From: Rhodoferax fermentans
Lineage (GTDB): Bacteria; Pseudomonadota; Gammaproteobacteria; Burkholderiales; Burkholderiaceae_C
Assembly (NCBI RefSeq): GCF_002017865.1
Contig: NZ_MTJN01000002.1
Span: forward strand, 558,001-622,000
Reading direction: 5' to 3'
DNA length: 64,000 nucleotides
The notes under the pieces are model-generated. The model ran no database searches. It worked only from the letters and a program-made list of their open reading frames with translations, and was not told the DNA's origin. The position numbers were made by a program, and so were the translations under genes. This document shows, one piece after another, positions 48,206 to 57,178 of this stretch. Each line of letters begins with the position of its first letter. Positions within the stretch are counted from its first letter, which is position 1.

Positions 48206-49624
48206 ATGCACCGTAACCGTAACGCCAAAATCGTCGCTACCCTCGGACCAGCCAGCGCTGACCGCGAAACCATTCAAGCCCTGTTTGAAGCTGGCGCCGA
48301 CGTTTTCCGATTGAACTTCAGCCACGGCACACAAGAAGATCACAAACAACGCCTGGACACCATCCGCGCGATTGAACGCCATGCAGGCCGCCCGATTGGT
48401 GTGTTGCTTGATCTGCAAGGCCCCAAGTTGCGCCTGGGCACATTTGCCAAGGGCCCGATCATGCTGGCGGAAGGTGCGTCTTTCCGCCTGGACCTGAACA
48501 CCGACAAACCCGGTGACCAAACCCGGGCGCCGATGCCCCACCCTGAAATTTTTAATGCCTTGGAAGTTGGCACTGACTTGTTGGTCGACGACGGCCGGGT
48601 GCGTCTGCGTGTGGAGAGTTTTGGCCCCGACTTTGCAGAAACCCGCGTGATCGCCGGTGGTGCTGTGTCTGACCGCAAGGGTGTCAATGTGCCTGGCGTC
48701 GTTTTGCCGCTGTCGGCCCTGACCGAAAAAGACCGCTCAGACTTGGACTACGGACTGACACTGGGCATCGACTGGATCGCCTTGTCGTTTGTGCAACGGC
48801 CAGAAGACATTGTGGAGATCAAATCCATCGTCAAGGGGCGCGCACGTATTGTGGCCAAGCTTGAAAAACCGGCGGCCATCCTGAGCCTGGATGCCATCGT
48901 GGCGGAAACGGATGCTGTGATGGTGGCGCGTGGTGATCTGGGTGTGGAAATGCCACCAGAACAAGTGCCAGCCATTCAAAAACGCATCGTCCGTGCCTGC
49001 CGCGAAGCCGGCAAACCAGTGATTGTGGCCACACAGATGCTCGAGTCGATGGTCACCGCACCGGTGCCCACCCGTGCCGAAGCCTCCGACGTGGCCACCG
49101 CGATTTACGACGGTGCTGATGCCGTGATGTTGTCCGCCGAATCCGCCTCCGGTAAATACCCGGTCGAAGCTGTGTGCATGATGAACTCCATCATTGCGCA
49201 AACCGAAGCTGACCCCTACTACCGTGAGGCGATCAAAGCCTCTCAGACCACCCACATCCCGGTGCCGTCTGATGCCATCGGTGTGGCGGTGCGCAGTGTG
49301 GCTGAGCTTTTGAATGTGGCGGCTGTTGTGGCCTACACCAGTTCAGGTTATTCCGCGCTGCGTATGGCTCGTGAACGCCCCCAAGCCCCCATCATCGGCA
49401 TGACCCCACGCCGTGCCGTTGCACGTCAGCTGGCGCTGACCTGGGGCGTCTACCCCGTGCTGTGCCATGACGTTCAAGACGTGCTGGAGATGAGCGACTG
49501 GGCCTGCGAAACCGCCAAAAAAGAAGGTCTAGGCAAAACGGGCGACACCATCGTGGTGTCGGCTGGTGTTCCCTTCAACACCTCAGGCACCACCAATTTG
49601 ATGCGTATCGCACAAATCGGCTGA
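48206..49624 (+). CDS. pyk: Pyruvate kinase
   Basis: This enzyme converts phosphoenolpyruvate and ADP to pyruvate and ATP. Motifs are KIVATLGPAS, FRLNFSHG, LLDLQGPKLRLG, AVMVARGDLGVEMP, the signature PVIVATQMLESM and YDGADAVMLSAESA. The ATG at 48206 has AAGGAA ten bases upstream; an earlier ATG at 48185 is the alternative. It lies 220 bases after uxaB and ends at a clear terminator. Confidence 0.95.
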   Translation: MHRNRNAKIVATLGPASADRETIQALFEAGADVFRLNFSHGTQEDHKQRLDTIRAIERHAGRPIGVLLDLQGPKLRLGTFAKGPIMLAEGASFRLDLNTDKPGDQTRAPMPHPEIFNALEVGTDLLVDDGRVRLRVESFGPDFAETRVIAGGAVSDRKGVNVPGVVLPLSALTEKDRSDLDYGLTLGIDWIALSFVQRPEDIVEIKSIVKGRARIVAKLEKPAAILSLDAIVAETDAVMVARGDLGVEMPPEQVPAIQKRIVRACREAGKPVIVATQMLESMVTAPVPTRAEASDVATAIYDGADAVMLSAESASGKYPVEAVCMMNSIIAQTEADPYYREAIKASQTTHIPVPSDAIGVAVRSVAELLNVAAVVAYTSSGYSALRMARERPQAPIIGMTPRRAVARQLALTWGVYPVLCHDVQDVLEMSDWACETAKKEGLGKTGDTIVVSAGVPFNTSGTTNLMRIAQIG

Positions 49625-49638
49625 TAAAAGCTTGCGTC

Positions 49639-49681
49639 AACGCGCTTGTCCCGGCTTCGGGGCAAGCGCGTTTTTCTTTTT
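49639..49681 (+). terminator. Terminator after pyk
   Basis: AACGCGCTTG..CCCG and CGGG..CAAGCGCGTT form a long GC-rich stem with a GCTT loop, followed by TTTTTCTTTTT. Confidence 0.92.
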
Positions 49682-49822
49682 GTGCGTTACCCGGGCACCT
49701 TTGCAAAACGCACCACCAGATCGGCAAGCAAGGCACGCCGCCCTTGCCTATTCTCTCAATCACAGCGTTGAAGTTCAGCAGGCAATCAGGCCACAGCAAA
49801 TGCCTGCGCACTCAGATCCAGA

Positions 49823-50022
49823 TCAGCGGTTCACGGGAAGATAAGACGTGATATTGGCCAGCGCACGGTCAACATACAGCTCTTTTTCACCGACTGGGGC
49901 CACGTAAAACATCGCTTCCTTGGCTGCCTCCAGCCCCGCCAGGCGGGCAATGACCCAGGTTGCCAGGGGGGGGATGTTTGAATTGATCCAGGGGAAAGGC
50001 GCCAGAAATACCGAAAAAGGCC
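49823..50022 (-). pseudogene. 3' end of a host gene cut by the Mu-like prophage
   Basis: An open stretch on the minus strand reads APFPWINSNIPPLATWVIAR and later KEAMFYVAPVGEKELYVDR, ending SYLPVNR and stop at 49823-49825. It has no start codon of its own and stays protein-like up to about 50022, where the prophage end begins. It is the C-terminal part of an unidentified chromosomal gene whose front should lie at the far end of the prophage. Confidence 0.6.
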
Positions 50023-50025
50023 TAT

Positions 50026-50301
50026 TGAATCAATGATTTACGGGAAAGAGAGCAAAAACGCCAGGAACGTTTATTTTGATCCAGTCAGTGACCAAAATTC
50101 GACTGAAAGTGTTCATTAAATGCCGATTAAATGCCTGGTGAAGTGCTAGAAAAATGCCCGAATATTGCTAAGAACAGACGATGGGCTTAAACTTCGACCA
50201 AGTCAGTGGACTGGAAATGCACCAGCCAAAATCCGCGAAGGCGGCTTTATTATGAAGACGTAGCGCCCTTTCTGACCCAAGCCCACCCTGTGTGGGCTTT
50301 T
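50026..50301. other. End of the Mu-like prophage with repeated sites
   Basis: The sequence from about TGAATCAATGATTTACG (50026) inward has the TG terminus of Mu-type ends. Short repeats follow: ATTAAATGCC at 50115-50124 and 50126-50135, and AAAATGCC near 50151. These could be transposase binding sites. A hairpin AAGCCCAC/GTGGGCTT at 50279-50299 lies just past the last head gene. No credible gene is present. The exact end is uncertain by several tens of bases. Confidence 0.55.
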
Positions 50302-51519
50302 TCATGGGTCTAGGGTTCCCAGCAGCAGATCGTAGGCATTCCGGTCTTGCAAGTTTGCGGCAGATGCACTTCCCAGAGAGATGACAGATGCAGACGTGCC
50401 AAATTTGGTGGGCTCGTTTAACCGCAGTATGATTTTCGGTAGGGTCTTGTTAAAGCTACCTTGCGGTACAACGATCAGTGTATTTTTCTTCTTGTCCCAA
50501 AGCACCGCCCGGTAATTCCTGAAATGCTCTGGCAGGCTGTTGACCCACTCATCCGGCCAAGCCTGCAGGGATGATGCCTTGTGACCGCCAGCCAGATGGT
50601 TGGTCAAGCCGTCAAGCACTGAAACAGCCGTGGACTGAAGCTCAATAGCGGGCAGCTTTTCAGCCAACGCGTTGATCATGCCGCTGTCCATAAATCCAAC
50701 GATTTGGGCCTGACCACTGCGCTGTTTAATCCCCGTTTTAAAGCCCTTGAAATTGTCGCTGAGCACCTTTTGAAAGGCGGGTGAAATCGTTTTGTCGACC
50801 AATGGTCCCTGCAATTGGCGCGGCAAAGCGGCCAGTTTTTTGCCCAAGGCCAGTTCCGGACTGATCCAGGCCTGTCCGACGTTGTGATCCCAGCCTGGGT
50901 CGATGCCGACAGGCACCCTGTCCTTGATTTCACCATCGCCTGTGATCACCTCACGGGTCTTGATCTCAAACGGGGCGGACTCGGACAGGTCTTTGTCTTT
51001 CATCTCGGCCTCTCCGTAGGCCCGCACCGTGCAGCGGCAGCCCCAGCCGTTGGGTGGAAAGTGGGTTTGCCAGAATGAATCCGACAGTGGATAAATCAAG
51101 CCGTTCCACATCTTGTGCAGCGGGCGCACGCGTGAGTCACCCGCTGTGCGGTATTGCAGATAGGGGCGCTGTGCCTGATTGGCAATCAGTTGCTTCCAGC
51201 GGCCCGCCATGTGCGCTGATCGCATGTTGGTGTTGAAGATCACCGCTGACCTCCAGCCGCGCTTGCCCTTGTAGGTCCAGCCATGTTGCTGCACGATGCG
51301 GTCAAAGTCTTTTCGGAACTGGCTGAGGGTGCTGCCGTTGCTAAGTGCATCTGTCACGGCCACATGCATGTCGAGAACCAGGTCAGCGGATGTGGCACCA
51401 GCTATGGTGAACACCTTGCCATGCACCGGCCCTGCCAGATCGTCCCACTTCAGGCTGACCTCGGGCAGCTTGCCCTTGAGATAGTCGATGGCTTCGGTGA
51501 ACTTGACGCCATCAGCCAT
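50302..51519 (-). CDS. MuF-like minor head protein
   Basis: This 405-aa protein begins MADGVKFTEAIDYLKGK with GGAGG upstream. The MuF core is recognisable: VFNTNMRSAHMAGRW-like region (IFNTNMRSAHMAGRW), RVRPLHKMWNGLIYP, WQTHFPPNGWGCRCTVRA. It is a capsid vertex protein needed for head assembly. The C-terminal 150 residues (RAVLWDKKKNTLIVVPQGS..) are a separate domain with a beta-rich look, perhaps a nuclease/toxin-type MuF tail, unproven. It is the last late gene before the prophage end. Confidence 0.85.
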   Translation of the reverse strand: MADGVKFTEAIDYLKGKLPEVSLKWDDLAGPVHGKVFTIAGATSADLVLDMHVAVTDALSNGSTLSQFRKDFDRIVQQHGWTYKGKRGWRSAVIFNTNMRSAHMAGRWKQLIANQAQRPYLQYRTAGDSRVRPLHKMWNGLIYPLSDSFWQTHFPPNGWGCRCTVRAYGEAEMKDKDLSESAPFEIKTREVITGDGEIKDRVPVGIDPGWDHNVGQAWISPELALGKKLAALPRQLQGPLVDKTISPAFQKVLSDNFKGFKTGIKQRSGQAQIVGFMDSGMINALAEKLPAIELQSTAVSVLDGLTNHLAGGHKASSLQAWPDEWVNSLPEHFRNYRAVLWDKKKNTLIVVPQGSFNKTLPKIILRLNEPTKFGTSASVISLGSASAANLQDRNAYDLLLGTLDP

Positions 51520-51838
51520 TGAATACCTCCGGTCCATGCTGGATGGCGCTTTCCAGAACGACAGTAAAGCCCAGCATGCCAGCCAGCCAGCGCTCAATAC
51601 GGGCACCGCGTGAACCGCGCCAGCCCGGCAGCAGAGCGACAACATCACATGTCACCAGCTGACGGATGGCCAAGCGCATGTAGCCGAGCCAGGTGCCGCA
51701 TTTGGGGTCCGGGTTCTCAGCAGGGTTTTCAACCTCAAAGCCGAGCGCCCGCAAGCGCTGGGCGGCCGCGTTGAAGGCGGGATAGTTGAACTGGGGCAAA
51801 CCGGTCATTGGGCCTGCGATGTAAACGCGCTTTTTCAT
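51512..51838 (-). CDS. DUF4406 protein (deoxyribosyltransferase-like)
   Basis: The 108-aa protein starts KKRVYIAGPMTGLPQFNYPAF and has CDVVALLPGWRGSRGARIE, the DUF4406 signature. The family is related to nucleoside 2-deoxyribosyltransferases. It overlaps the MuF gene by eight bases. Its role in this phage is unknown. Confidence 0.85.
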   Translation of the reverse strand: MKKRVYIAGPMTGLPQFNYPAFNAAAQRLRALGFEVENPAENPDPKCGTWLGYMRLAIRQLVTCDVVALLPGWRGSRGARIERWLAGMLGFTVVLESAIQHGPEVFNG

Positions 51839-51843
51839 GCAGC

Positions 51844-52029
51844 CTATGCCTTTGCTGCCGCTTCAGCACCGACCAAGGCCAGCGCGAGTTGGCCGGTCAC
51901 ACCCGCACTTTCGACGGTTGCCCTGATCTGTTCAGCGATCTGTTTCACCTTCTCTTGGTCTGACGCGGGAAGATCAAAGATGACACCCTTGACCGCCAGC
52001 AGAACAGCGTCGTCGCTCGAATTAGCCAT
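51844..52029 (-). CDS. Small phage protein (61 aa)
   Basis: GGAGG precedes the ATG at 52029. The sequence ANSSDDAVLLAVKGVIFDLP..EQIRATVESAG is helical. It overlaps the gp49-like gene by eight bases. It is unclassified. Confidence 0.6.
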   Translation of the reverse strand: MANSSDDAVLLAVKGVIFDLPASDQEKVKQIAEQIRATVESAGVTGQLALALVGAEAAAKA

Positions 52030-52432
52030 GGTGTTCCTCCCGGTCGTCCTGGGCGGCCAGCTTTGAGCGCAGCTCGTAGCCCATGAGTGGCCAGATTTTG
52101 TTGACAGCGTTTTGCCGGGCGATCTTGCGACCAATCTCGGCATCAAAGTTTTCAGGCGATGCGCAGGCCGACTCGCCGGTCACGGTGAAGCCGTTGCGCA
52201 GGACAAGAACGCAGAATGTCAGGAGACTGAGTTGCTGATTCCTTTTTGGAAGGTCTCCTGGGTATGTTCCAAGGCCCTCAGCGGCGAGCCTATTTGCAAA
52301 CTTCCCGACGACGCCTTCATCAGCCGTGAAATAGTGCTCGGCGGCAATCGCAGCTTCGATGTCCGCAGGCGTCACACGCGCGGCTGTCTTGCCCTTGGCT
52401 TGGATTTCTTGCTCGATAGATTGGTCAGTCAT
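52022..52432 (-). CDS. Gp49-like phage protein, second copy
   Basis: This 136-aa protein shares with the product of 2364-2807 the blocks IEQEIQAKG, ARVTPADIEA, AEHYFTA, LSLLTFCVLVLRN and IWPLMGYELRSKL. The middle part is different (GLGTYPGDLPKRNQQ). It lies between the portal gene and MuF gene of a Mu-like phage. The shared gene in two unrelated phages suggests horizontal exchange. Confidence 0.85.
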   Translation of the reverse strand: MTDQSIEQEIQAKGKTAARVTPADIEAAIAAEHYFTADEGVVGKFANRLAAEGLGTYPGDLPKRNQQLSLLTFCVLVLRNGFTVTGESACASPENFDAEIGRKIARQNAVNKIWPLMGYELRSKLAAQDDREEHHG

Positions 52433-52451
52433 GGTGCTCTCCGTTAAAAAA

Positions 52452-54020
52452 TCAGTTGGCCTGCGTGGCAGCGCCGCGCAGGATGGAATAGGTCAAGGCG
52501 CGGTCGATGACTTCGCGCAGGGATTCGTTGTCCATCTGGCCGACCAGGCCCTCCAGGGCGGTCTGGAACTCGGCCAGGGTTTTGCCTTCGGACTCGAACT
52601 GCACCAGCATCTGGTAGACGGGCGCGATCATGTTGTCTTCGATGGCCTGGTCAGCGGCATCGGCAGCGAGCGCCATGGCTTCGTCTTCTGTCATGCCTGC
52701 AGCCTTGGCAAAGGTGAAACCGGCCACGGCGTTGAAGTCCACCGCTGGCTGACTTGCGTCGCCTGCAGCTGCTGGCTTGTTGCTTGTTACGCCGGAAAGG
52801 CGTGCAGTCAGGGGCAACAAGGCGTCGGCATCATCCACCGCAGGTGGAATATCGAGTTCATTCAGCATGGCCTTGCGTGAGGGTTTAGCACCCATGTTGG
52901 CGGCGATCTGATAGGTCTCGGCCCGCGCCTTGCCAGCAGCTTCCTGCTTGAAAAACTCCAGTGTTGGCGGCGAGACGCCATCACCGAAGTTGAACAAGGT
53001 GATCCACTTGAAAATCTGCGCCATGCTGGCCGCCGAGATATCGCGGTCAGAGTCATGCACCGAGTTCTGCCGATCCATCGCTGTCTCTGCAGCAGCGCGG
53101 GCACCTACGTCGAGCTGCTCGCCGATCATGGCCTGGCTGGTGAGCGCCTTGCTCATTTCACGGTTGCACAAAGTGATCAAATTTTGCTGTGGCAGATTGC
53201 TGCCACCACCTGTGGGCGTCAACAGCTCCAGACCAGTGCCTACCTCTGTCACCACATAACCGGCTTCAATCATCCCGGCCAGTGCATCGGCCAGTTTGTC
53301 CTGATCTTCTTCACTGGTGCCAGCCGGATAGCGCTCCACGGGCCAAGGCAGGCCGTGGCGCTCGCAGTACTTGACGAAATACCGCCAGCCACCGGTCTTG
53401 AAGGTCCAGGGCCAAAAGCAGCTCGAAAGCAAGGCCATGCCATAGGGGTTGTCAGTGGTGGGCATGTGCCGGGACACCACAAACTGATACGGCTCGACCG
53501 GCGCGCCCTGCCACTGGTCGCGTGAGATCAGCAGCGGCGCGCCATAGGCATCGAAGCGAAAGCGCCGACCTGGGCGGTCCAGCACCATGCTGGGCAGGTA
53601 ATGACCGTCCACCAGGTCCCAGACTATTTCATGCACCCGGTAACCAGTGAAGATGGAGGCGGTCATTTGCCACATCACCTCCAGCCAGTCAGACACGTCA
53701 TTGGGTGCCAGGGACTGCATCCACTTAACACACAGCTCCATGGCCGCTGCGGCCTTGCTGTCGTTGTCACTGCCGGGAGTCAGTCGGTAGTGGTAAGAAC
53801 GAAAGGAGCCCCGGATAGAGCGGATTTCGCCCATGACATGGGCGTCGGCCATGATGGAGTAGTAGACCTTTTCCGCCTGGCCCATCTCGCGCAGGATGGG
53901 GTCGGGGTTGGGCAGCGAGAACATCGTGCCAAAGTACTTTTGCGGGTCGGTATCAGGCCCTGCGATGGGCTTGCCGAGCCAGCCTTTCATTGTTTGAACT
54001 AGGCCGCGTGTAGAAATCAT
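52452..54020 (-). CDS. Portal protein (Mu gp29-like, DUF935)
   Basis: The 522-aa protein has the Mu-type portal pattern: PDPILREMGQAEKVYYSIMADAHV at the N-terminus, GYRVHEIVWDLVDGHYLPSM, RHGLPWPVERYP and LPQQNLITLCNREMSKALTSQ. It forms the packaging ring. It overlaps the terminase stop by four bases. No intein is present here. Confidence 0.92.
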   Translation of the reverse strand: MISTRGLVQTMKGWLGKPIAGPDTDPQKYFGTMFSLPNPDPILREMGQAEKVYYSIMADAHVMGEIRSIRGSFRSYHYRLTPGSDNDSKAAAAMELCVKWMQSLAPNDVSDWLEVMWQMTASIFTGYRVHEIVWDLVDGHYLPSMVLDRPGRRFRFDAYGAPLLISRDQWQGAPVEPYQFVVSRHMPTTDNPYGMALLSSCFWPWTFKTGGWRYFVKYCERHGLPWPVERYPAGTSEEDQDKLADALAGMIEAGYVVTEVGTGLELLTPTGGGSNLPQQNLITLCNREMSKALTSQAMIGEQLDVGARAAAETAMDRQNSVHDSDRDISAASMAQIFKWITLFNFGDGVSPPTLEFFKQEAAGKARAETYQIAANMGAKPSRKAMLNELDIPPAVDDADALLPLTARLSGVTSNKPAAAGDASQPAVDFNAVAGFTFAKAAGMTEDEAMALAADAADQAIEDNMIAPVYQMLVQFESEGKTLAEFQTALEGLVGQMDNESLREVIDRALTYSILRGAATQAN

Positions 54021-55609
54021 TTTCTTTTTCCAGTTCTGATTTTGGGAATGCCCCCGGCGCTCTTTTGAAAGAGCTTCCAGAGCATTTGCAGACCATCGGG
54101 ACCGTCGTCATGTGCGGCCTCTGGGTAGTGCTTCACGTTGTCGTTGAAGACGGTGTGGCGCTGGTTGAAAAGGATCAGGCCGTTATTGACGTGCGGCGCG
54201 ACACCTTCGATCAGGATGTCTTTGTCCCGGTCGTTGTGGATGCCTACGGCGGGCACCGGAACAAATAGCTTCGCCGACTCTTTGACGATTTGCTGCCTGA
54301 AATACTCCTGGAAGGCAGTGTCTTCAATGCCCCAAGTGATGCATCGGTATTCGCGCTGAAAGTCGATGATCTTTTCGATCTGCTTATCAGGTTTGATGCG
54401 GGCGAGAATGGCTTCAACGATATGCAGCTTCAACTCGTTACGAGGAGAGGCACCAACCAAGATGCAGCAGGGGTCGCCCTTTCGAGCGCTGCGTCCCATG
54501 CTGGGGTCATCAACACCGCGATAAATCCACTCACGTTTGATTTCAAACCAGAACTGCATTCCCGTGAAGATCGCGTTCTCTTCATTTGATGGGTCGTTCT
54601 GATACTCGCAGTCAAAGGCGTGGTGATCGCTGGCCCGAATCTTCATCAGGCGCAATAGTGGGCGAACGGTGGGCCAGCTGACCACGGCGCCCTGGTCCAT
54701 ATCTTTCTTGCGAGTTGCGTAGTAGGCGTCCGCAGCTTCCTCGCCTTCGCTTTTGAAGACGTCTTCCCATTCTTGCCATAAATCCATGCGGTCAGGCCAG
54801 CGCACGATAGCCTTGAACTTGAACCGCTTCCACATAGGGTTTTGGTGGAAGCGGTTCGCCACTGAGTCGTGGTGCAAGATGGTGTTGAGGTACAGGATGT
54901 GCATGGAACCATCGGGCGGCCCCAGCGGCATCACCACTTTCTTGACCCATGCCTCGGTCTTGTCGCGTTGCTCTTTTGAGCGGACGTTTTCATCGTTTTC
55001 GATATCGTCCAAAGTGACAAAGCCAGGGCGGTGTGGGCCGTGGCGCAGGCCACGCATTTTCTTGCCGGAGCCGAATGCTTGAACCTTGCGGCCATTGGCT
55101 GTAACGATCACGCCTGCATTCCACACTCGACCACGACCACAGGCATTGGGGAAGTCCATAGCCAAACGTGGGTTGCTCTCCAGCTCTGCCTTGATGGCTT
55201 CCAACATGGTGGCGGCCTGGTCAAAACTGTCCATGACGATGGGCAGGAACCACTGACGCTCGGTCACCACAAGCCACAAGTTGATCAGCTGCGTACCCAA
55301 TGTTGACTTCGCCTCACCACGCGGGGCAGACACTTCGATGAGCTGGCCGACCTTCATATCCAACATGGGTGGCACGTTGTCATAGAACCAGCGATGAAAG
55401 ACAGACGGATCGCCCTTGATGTAGTGCGGGAAGTAGGTCTTGCCGAAGAACTCGAAGTCGTTCTGTGCGCGGCTGGCCCGTTGATCACGTGCCGCATGGT
55501 CCGTAGAGAAACCGTCGCACTCGGCTGCAATCAGGCGGCGCTGTTCGTCTGCAAAGGCGCGCAGCTCTTCCAGGAACTCTTTGTCCTTGAGGCGTTTTTG
55601 CTTTGCCAT
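54017..55609 (-). CDS. Terminase large subunit (Mu gp28-like)
   Basis: This 530-aa packaging motor shows SAPRGEAKSTLGTQL as Walker A (about residues 91-105), VTLDDIEND as Walker B and a nuclease domain with FDCEYQNDPSNEENAIF. The sequence is distinct from the terminase of the first prophage. It starts one base into the end of the small-terminase gene. Confidence 0.92.
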   Translation of the reverse strand: MAKQKRLKDKEFLEELRAFADEQRRLIAAECDGFSTDHAARDQRASRAQNDFEFFGKTYFPHYIKGDPSVFHRWFYDNVPPMLDMKVGQLIEVSAPRGEAKSTLGTQLINLWLVVTERQWFLPIVMDSFDQAATMLEAIKAELESNPRLAMDFPNACGRGRVWNAGVIVTANGRKVQAFGSGKKMRGLRHGPHRPGFVTLDDIENDENVRSKEQRDKTEAWVKKVVMPLGPPDGSMHILYLNTILHHDSVANRFHQNPMWKRFKFKAIVRWPDRMDLWQEWEDVFKSEGEEAADAYYATRKKDMDQGAVVSWPTVRPLLRLMKIRASDHHAFDCEYQNDPSNEENAIFTGMQFWFEIKREWIYRGVDDPSMGRSARKGDPCCILVGASPRNELKLHIVEAILARIKPDKQIEKIIDFQREYRCITWGIEDTAFQEYFRQQIVKESAKLFVPVPAVGIHNDRDKDILIEGVAPHVNNGLILFNQRHTVFNDNVKHYPEAAHDDGPDGLQMLWKLFQKSAGGIPKIRTGKRK

Positions 55610-56118
55610 CAGGCACCGCCTCCACTGAACTCGCGCACAAAGTCGTCTGCTGCGGCTTCGGTGATTTCAATGAACTGTTCGCGCAGCTTGGGGTAGCGGC
55701 CCGCAATGAACACGCTCAGGAACTTGACCACGTCCATGGCCACGGCCAGGCGGTTGGCGTTGGGCATGGCCCGGCTGGCGGCGCCGATGGCCTTGTTGTA
55801 ACCGTCCATCAGGCGCACCATGATGTCGGCGCGCTTGTCGGCAGGCATCTTGGGGTCTTTCTTAACGGCTTCCAGTGTGGCCAGGAACTGCTCGGCGAGT
55901 TCGCCCAACACCTCGTTGGCCATGTCTTCCACACCGCTCTTGGTCATGCGCCTGGCGTTGCGCGTCAAGTCCCAGTCGTTGCCGTCGTCAGCGTCCTGGC
56001 GCTTCCAGTTGCGGGCGGTGTTGTAGGGCACCTTGCACGCTTCGGCAGCGGTGGCCAGGGGCAGGCCCTGCACGTACTTGGCGCGCACCTTGTTGCGGGT
56101 GGAACGTTCGTAAGCCAT
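55609..56118 (-). CDS. DUF1804 protein, probable small terminase
   Basis: The 169-aa protein begins AYERSTRNKVRAKYVQGLPL with the helix-turn-helix AAEACKVPYNTARNWK, then NEVLGELAEQFLATLEAVKKD and a C-terminal helical region. In Mu-like phages this gene precedes the terminase, as here. Confidence 0.88.
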   Translation of the reverse strand: MAYERSTRNKVRAKYVQGLPLATAAEACKVPYNTARNWKRQDADDGNDWDLTRNARRMTKSGVEDMANEVLGELAEQFLATLEAVKKDPKMPADKRADIMVRLMDGYNKAIGAASRAMPNANRLAVAMDVVKFLSVFIAGRYPKLREQFIEITEAAADDFVREFSGGGA

Positions 56119-56121
56119 TGA

Positions 56122-56409
56122 TCAGTGCCCCAGGCCCCGCATTGCTGCGATACCTGCTGCCACGATGGCCCCCGCCAGAGCGCCGGTGCCAGCGGCGCGG
56201 ATCGCGGTGCCGCGTTCATTCGCCTCCAGCGTAGTCAAACGGCTTTTGACATCATCAAATTGGACGCCTACCGACTTGCTCAAATCTTCAATACGCGTTT
56301 GCGTGGCAAGATGATTTTGCTGTAGCAGTGCCGTCATAGCGGTGAGTTGCCCCTTGACCTGGCCCATTTCAACCAGCAAGGCATTGGCTACAGCGGTGGG
56401 GTCACTCAT
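56122..56409 (-). CDS. Mu gp25/26-like protein (95 aa)
   Basis: It has a coiled coil (TRIEDLSKSVGVQFDDVKSR) and a C-terminal hydrophobic helix rich in Ala/Gly (GTGALAGAIVAAGIAAM). It overlaps the next gene by eight bases. It is probably a membrane-anchored phage protein; function is unknown. Confidence 0.65.
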   Translation of the reverse strand: MSDPTAVANALLVEMGQVKGQLTAMTALLQQNHLATQTRIEDLSKSVGVQFDDVKSRLTTLEANERGTAIRAAGTGALAGAIVAAGIAAMRGLGH

Positions 56410-56629
56410 GATTTCTTCCTTTTAGCTTTTCAAAAATGGTTTGGCAGGTGACACACCTGATGGCGTTGGGTGCCGCTTTGCGGCGCTCGCGCGGGATCGG
56501 TTCGCGGCAGTCTTCACAGCGGGCTTTGCCTTTTCCCTGCAGTGCACGGCGCGCGGCGGATAGACCATCGTCACGGCGGCTTTGCTCCAGGGCGGCGGCT
56601 TGTTCATGAAACTTTTCATCCACAGACAC
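56402..56629 (-). CDS. DksA/TraR-type zinc finger protein (75 aa)
   Basis: The C-terminal CEDCREPIPRERRKAAPNAIRCVTC is a four-Cys DksA/TraR finger, split here by the text limit as CEDCREPIP and RCVTC. TraR/DksA family proteins bind RNA polymerase and can alter transcription without ppGpp. In a phage lysis-late operon it may steer host transcription. Confidence 0.85.
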   Translation of the reverse strand: MSVDEKFHEQAAALEQSRRDDGLSAARRALQGKGKARCEDCREPIPRERRKAAPNAIRCVTCQTIFEKLKGRNHE

Positions 56630-56634
56630 GGCTC

Positions 56635-56919
56635 CTAGCGATCTGCTTCAAACTTGATGCAGATGTCATGGTTGATCTCCAGGAAGGACAGCAGGTTGCA
56701 CATCTGCTGAGCCAGCAGGTGATAGGCCCGCGCTGTGGCCAGGTGGTTTGATTCCAAGTCCCGCATCTGGCCGGAGTCCGGGGGTGGCAACGGCTGGGGC
56801 GGTGCTGTCAGGCTGGCCGGGGGCGGCACCTTCGGTGGTGTGCCCGGCGTTGGCGTCGGCCCAACGGCGCAAGCGCTCAGCAGGCAGCACGCAACTATCG
56901 ACAGGGTCAGCAGGCGCAT
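56635..56919 (-). CDS. Rz1: Rz1-like outer spanin lipoprotein, nested in Rz
   Basis: It starts MRLLTLSIVACCLLSACAVG with a lipobox ending at Cys17 and continues Pro-rich (PPKVPPPASL, PPQPLPPPDSG), as outer-membrane spanin subunits do. Most of it overlaps the end of the Rz gene in another frame, the classical Rz/Rz1 arrangement. It disrupts the outer membrane at lysis with Rz. Confidence 0.85.
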   Translation of the reverse strand: MRLLTLSIVACCLLSACAVGPTPTPGTPPKVPPPASLTAPPQPLPPPDSGQMRDLESNHLATARAYHLLAQQMCNLLSFLEINHDICIKFEADR

Positions 56920-57178
56920 GATCTTGGTCCTTGGCAAGTTGATTGAAAAAAGTGTTGACGGCGACACGCCCGCGTTCCTGGCGGGTGCCCACAACATCGG
57001 CGCGCTTGATCACGGCCTGGGTGTCGGCCTTTTGGGTGGCTTCGGCCTTTTCATTGACCTTCAGCTGGGCGGCTTCGCAGGTGGTTTGACCACTGGAGGC
57101 ACCGAGGTCATAGACATATAGGAGCGCTGCCATGAATGCGATGGTCGCCAGGGCGAGATAGATGGCTGAGCGGATCAT
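56666..57178 (-). CDS. Rz: Rz-like inner spanin
   Basis: The 170-aa protein has a single N-terminal transmembrane helix (YLALATIAFMAALLYVYDLG) and a charged helical periplasmic part (KVNEKAEATQKADTQ), then a Pro/Gly-rich tail where the Rz1 frame overlaps. It pairs with Rz1 in spanin-mediated membrane fusion. It overlaps the transglycosylase gene by four bases. Confidence 0.82.
   Translation of the reverse strand: MIRSAIYLALATIAFMAALLYVYDLGASSGQTTCEAAQLKVNEKAEATQKADTQAVIKRADVVGTRQERGRVAVNTFFNQLAKDQDHAPADPVDSCVLPAERLRRWADANAGHTTEGAAPGQPDSTAPAVATPGLRPDAGLGIKPPGHSAGLSPAGSADVQPAVLPGDQP

Noticed and set aside
50180..50254. Plus-strand 24-codon frame MGLNFDQVSGLEMHQ near the prophage end
   Set aside because: Too short and without a ribosome site; it might be a remnant of a deleted gene, but nothing supports this.
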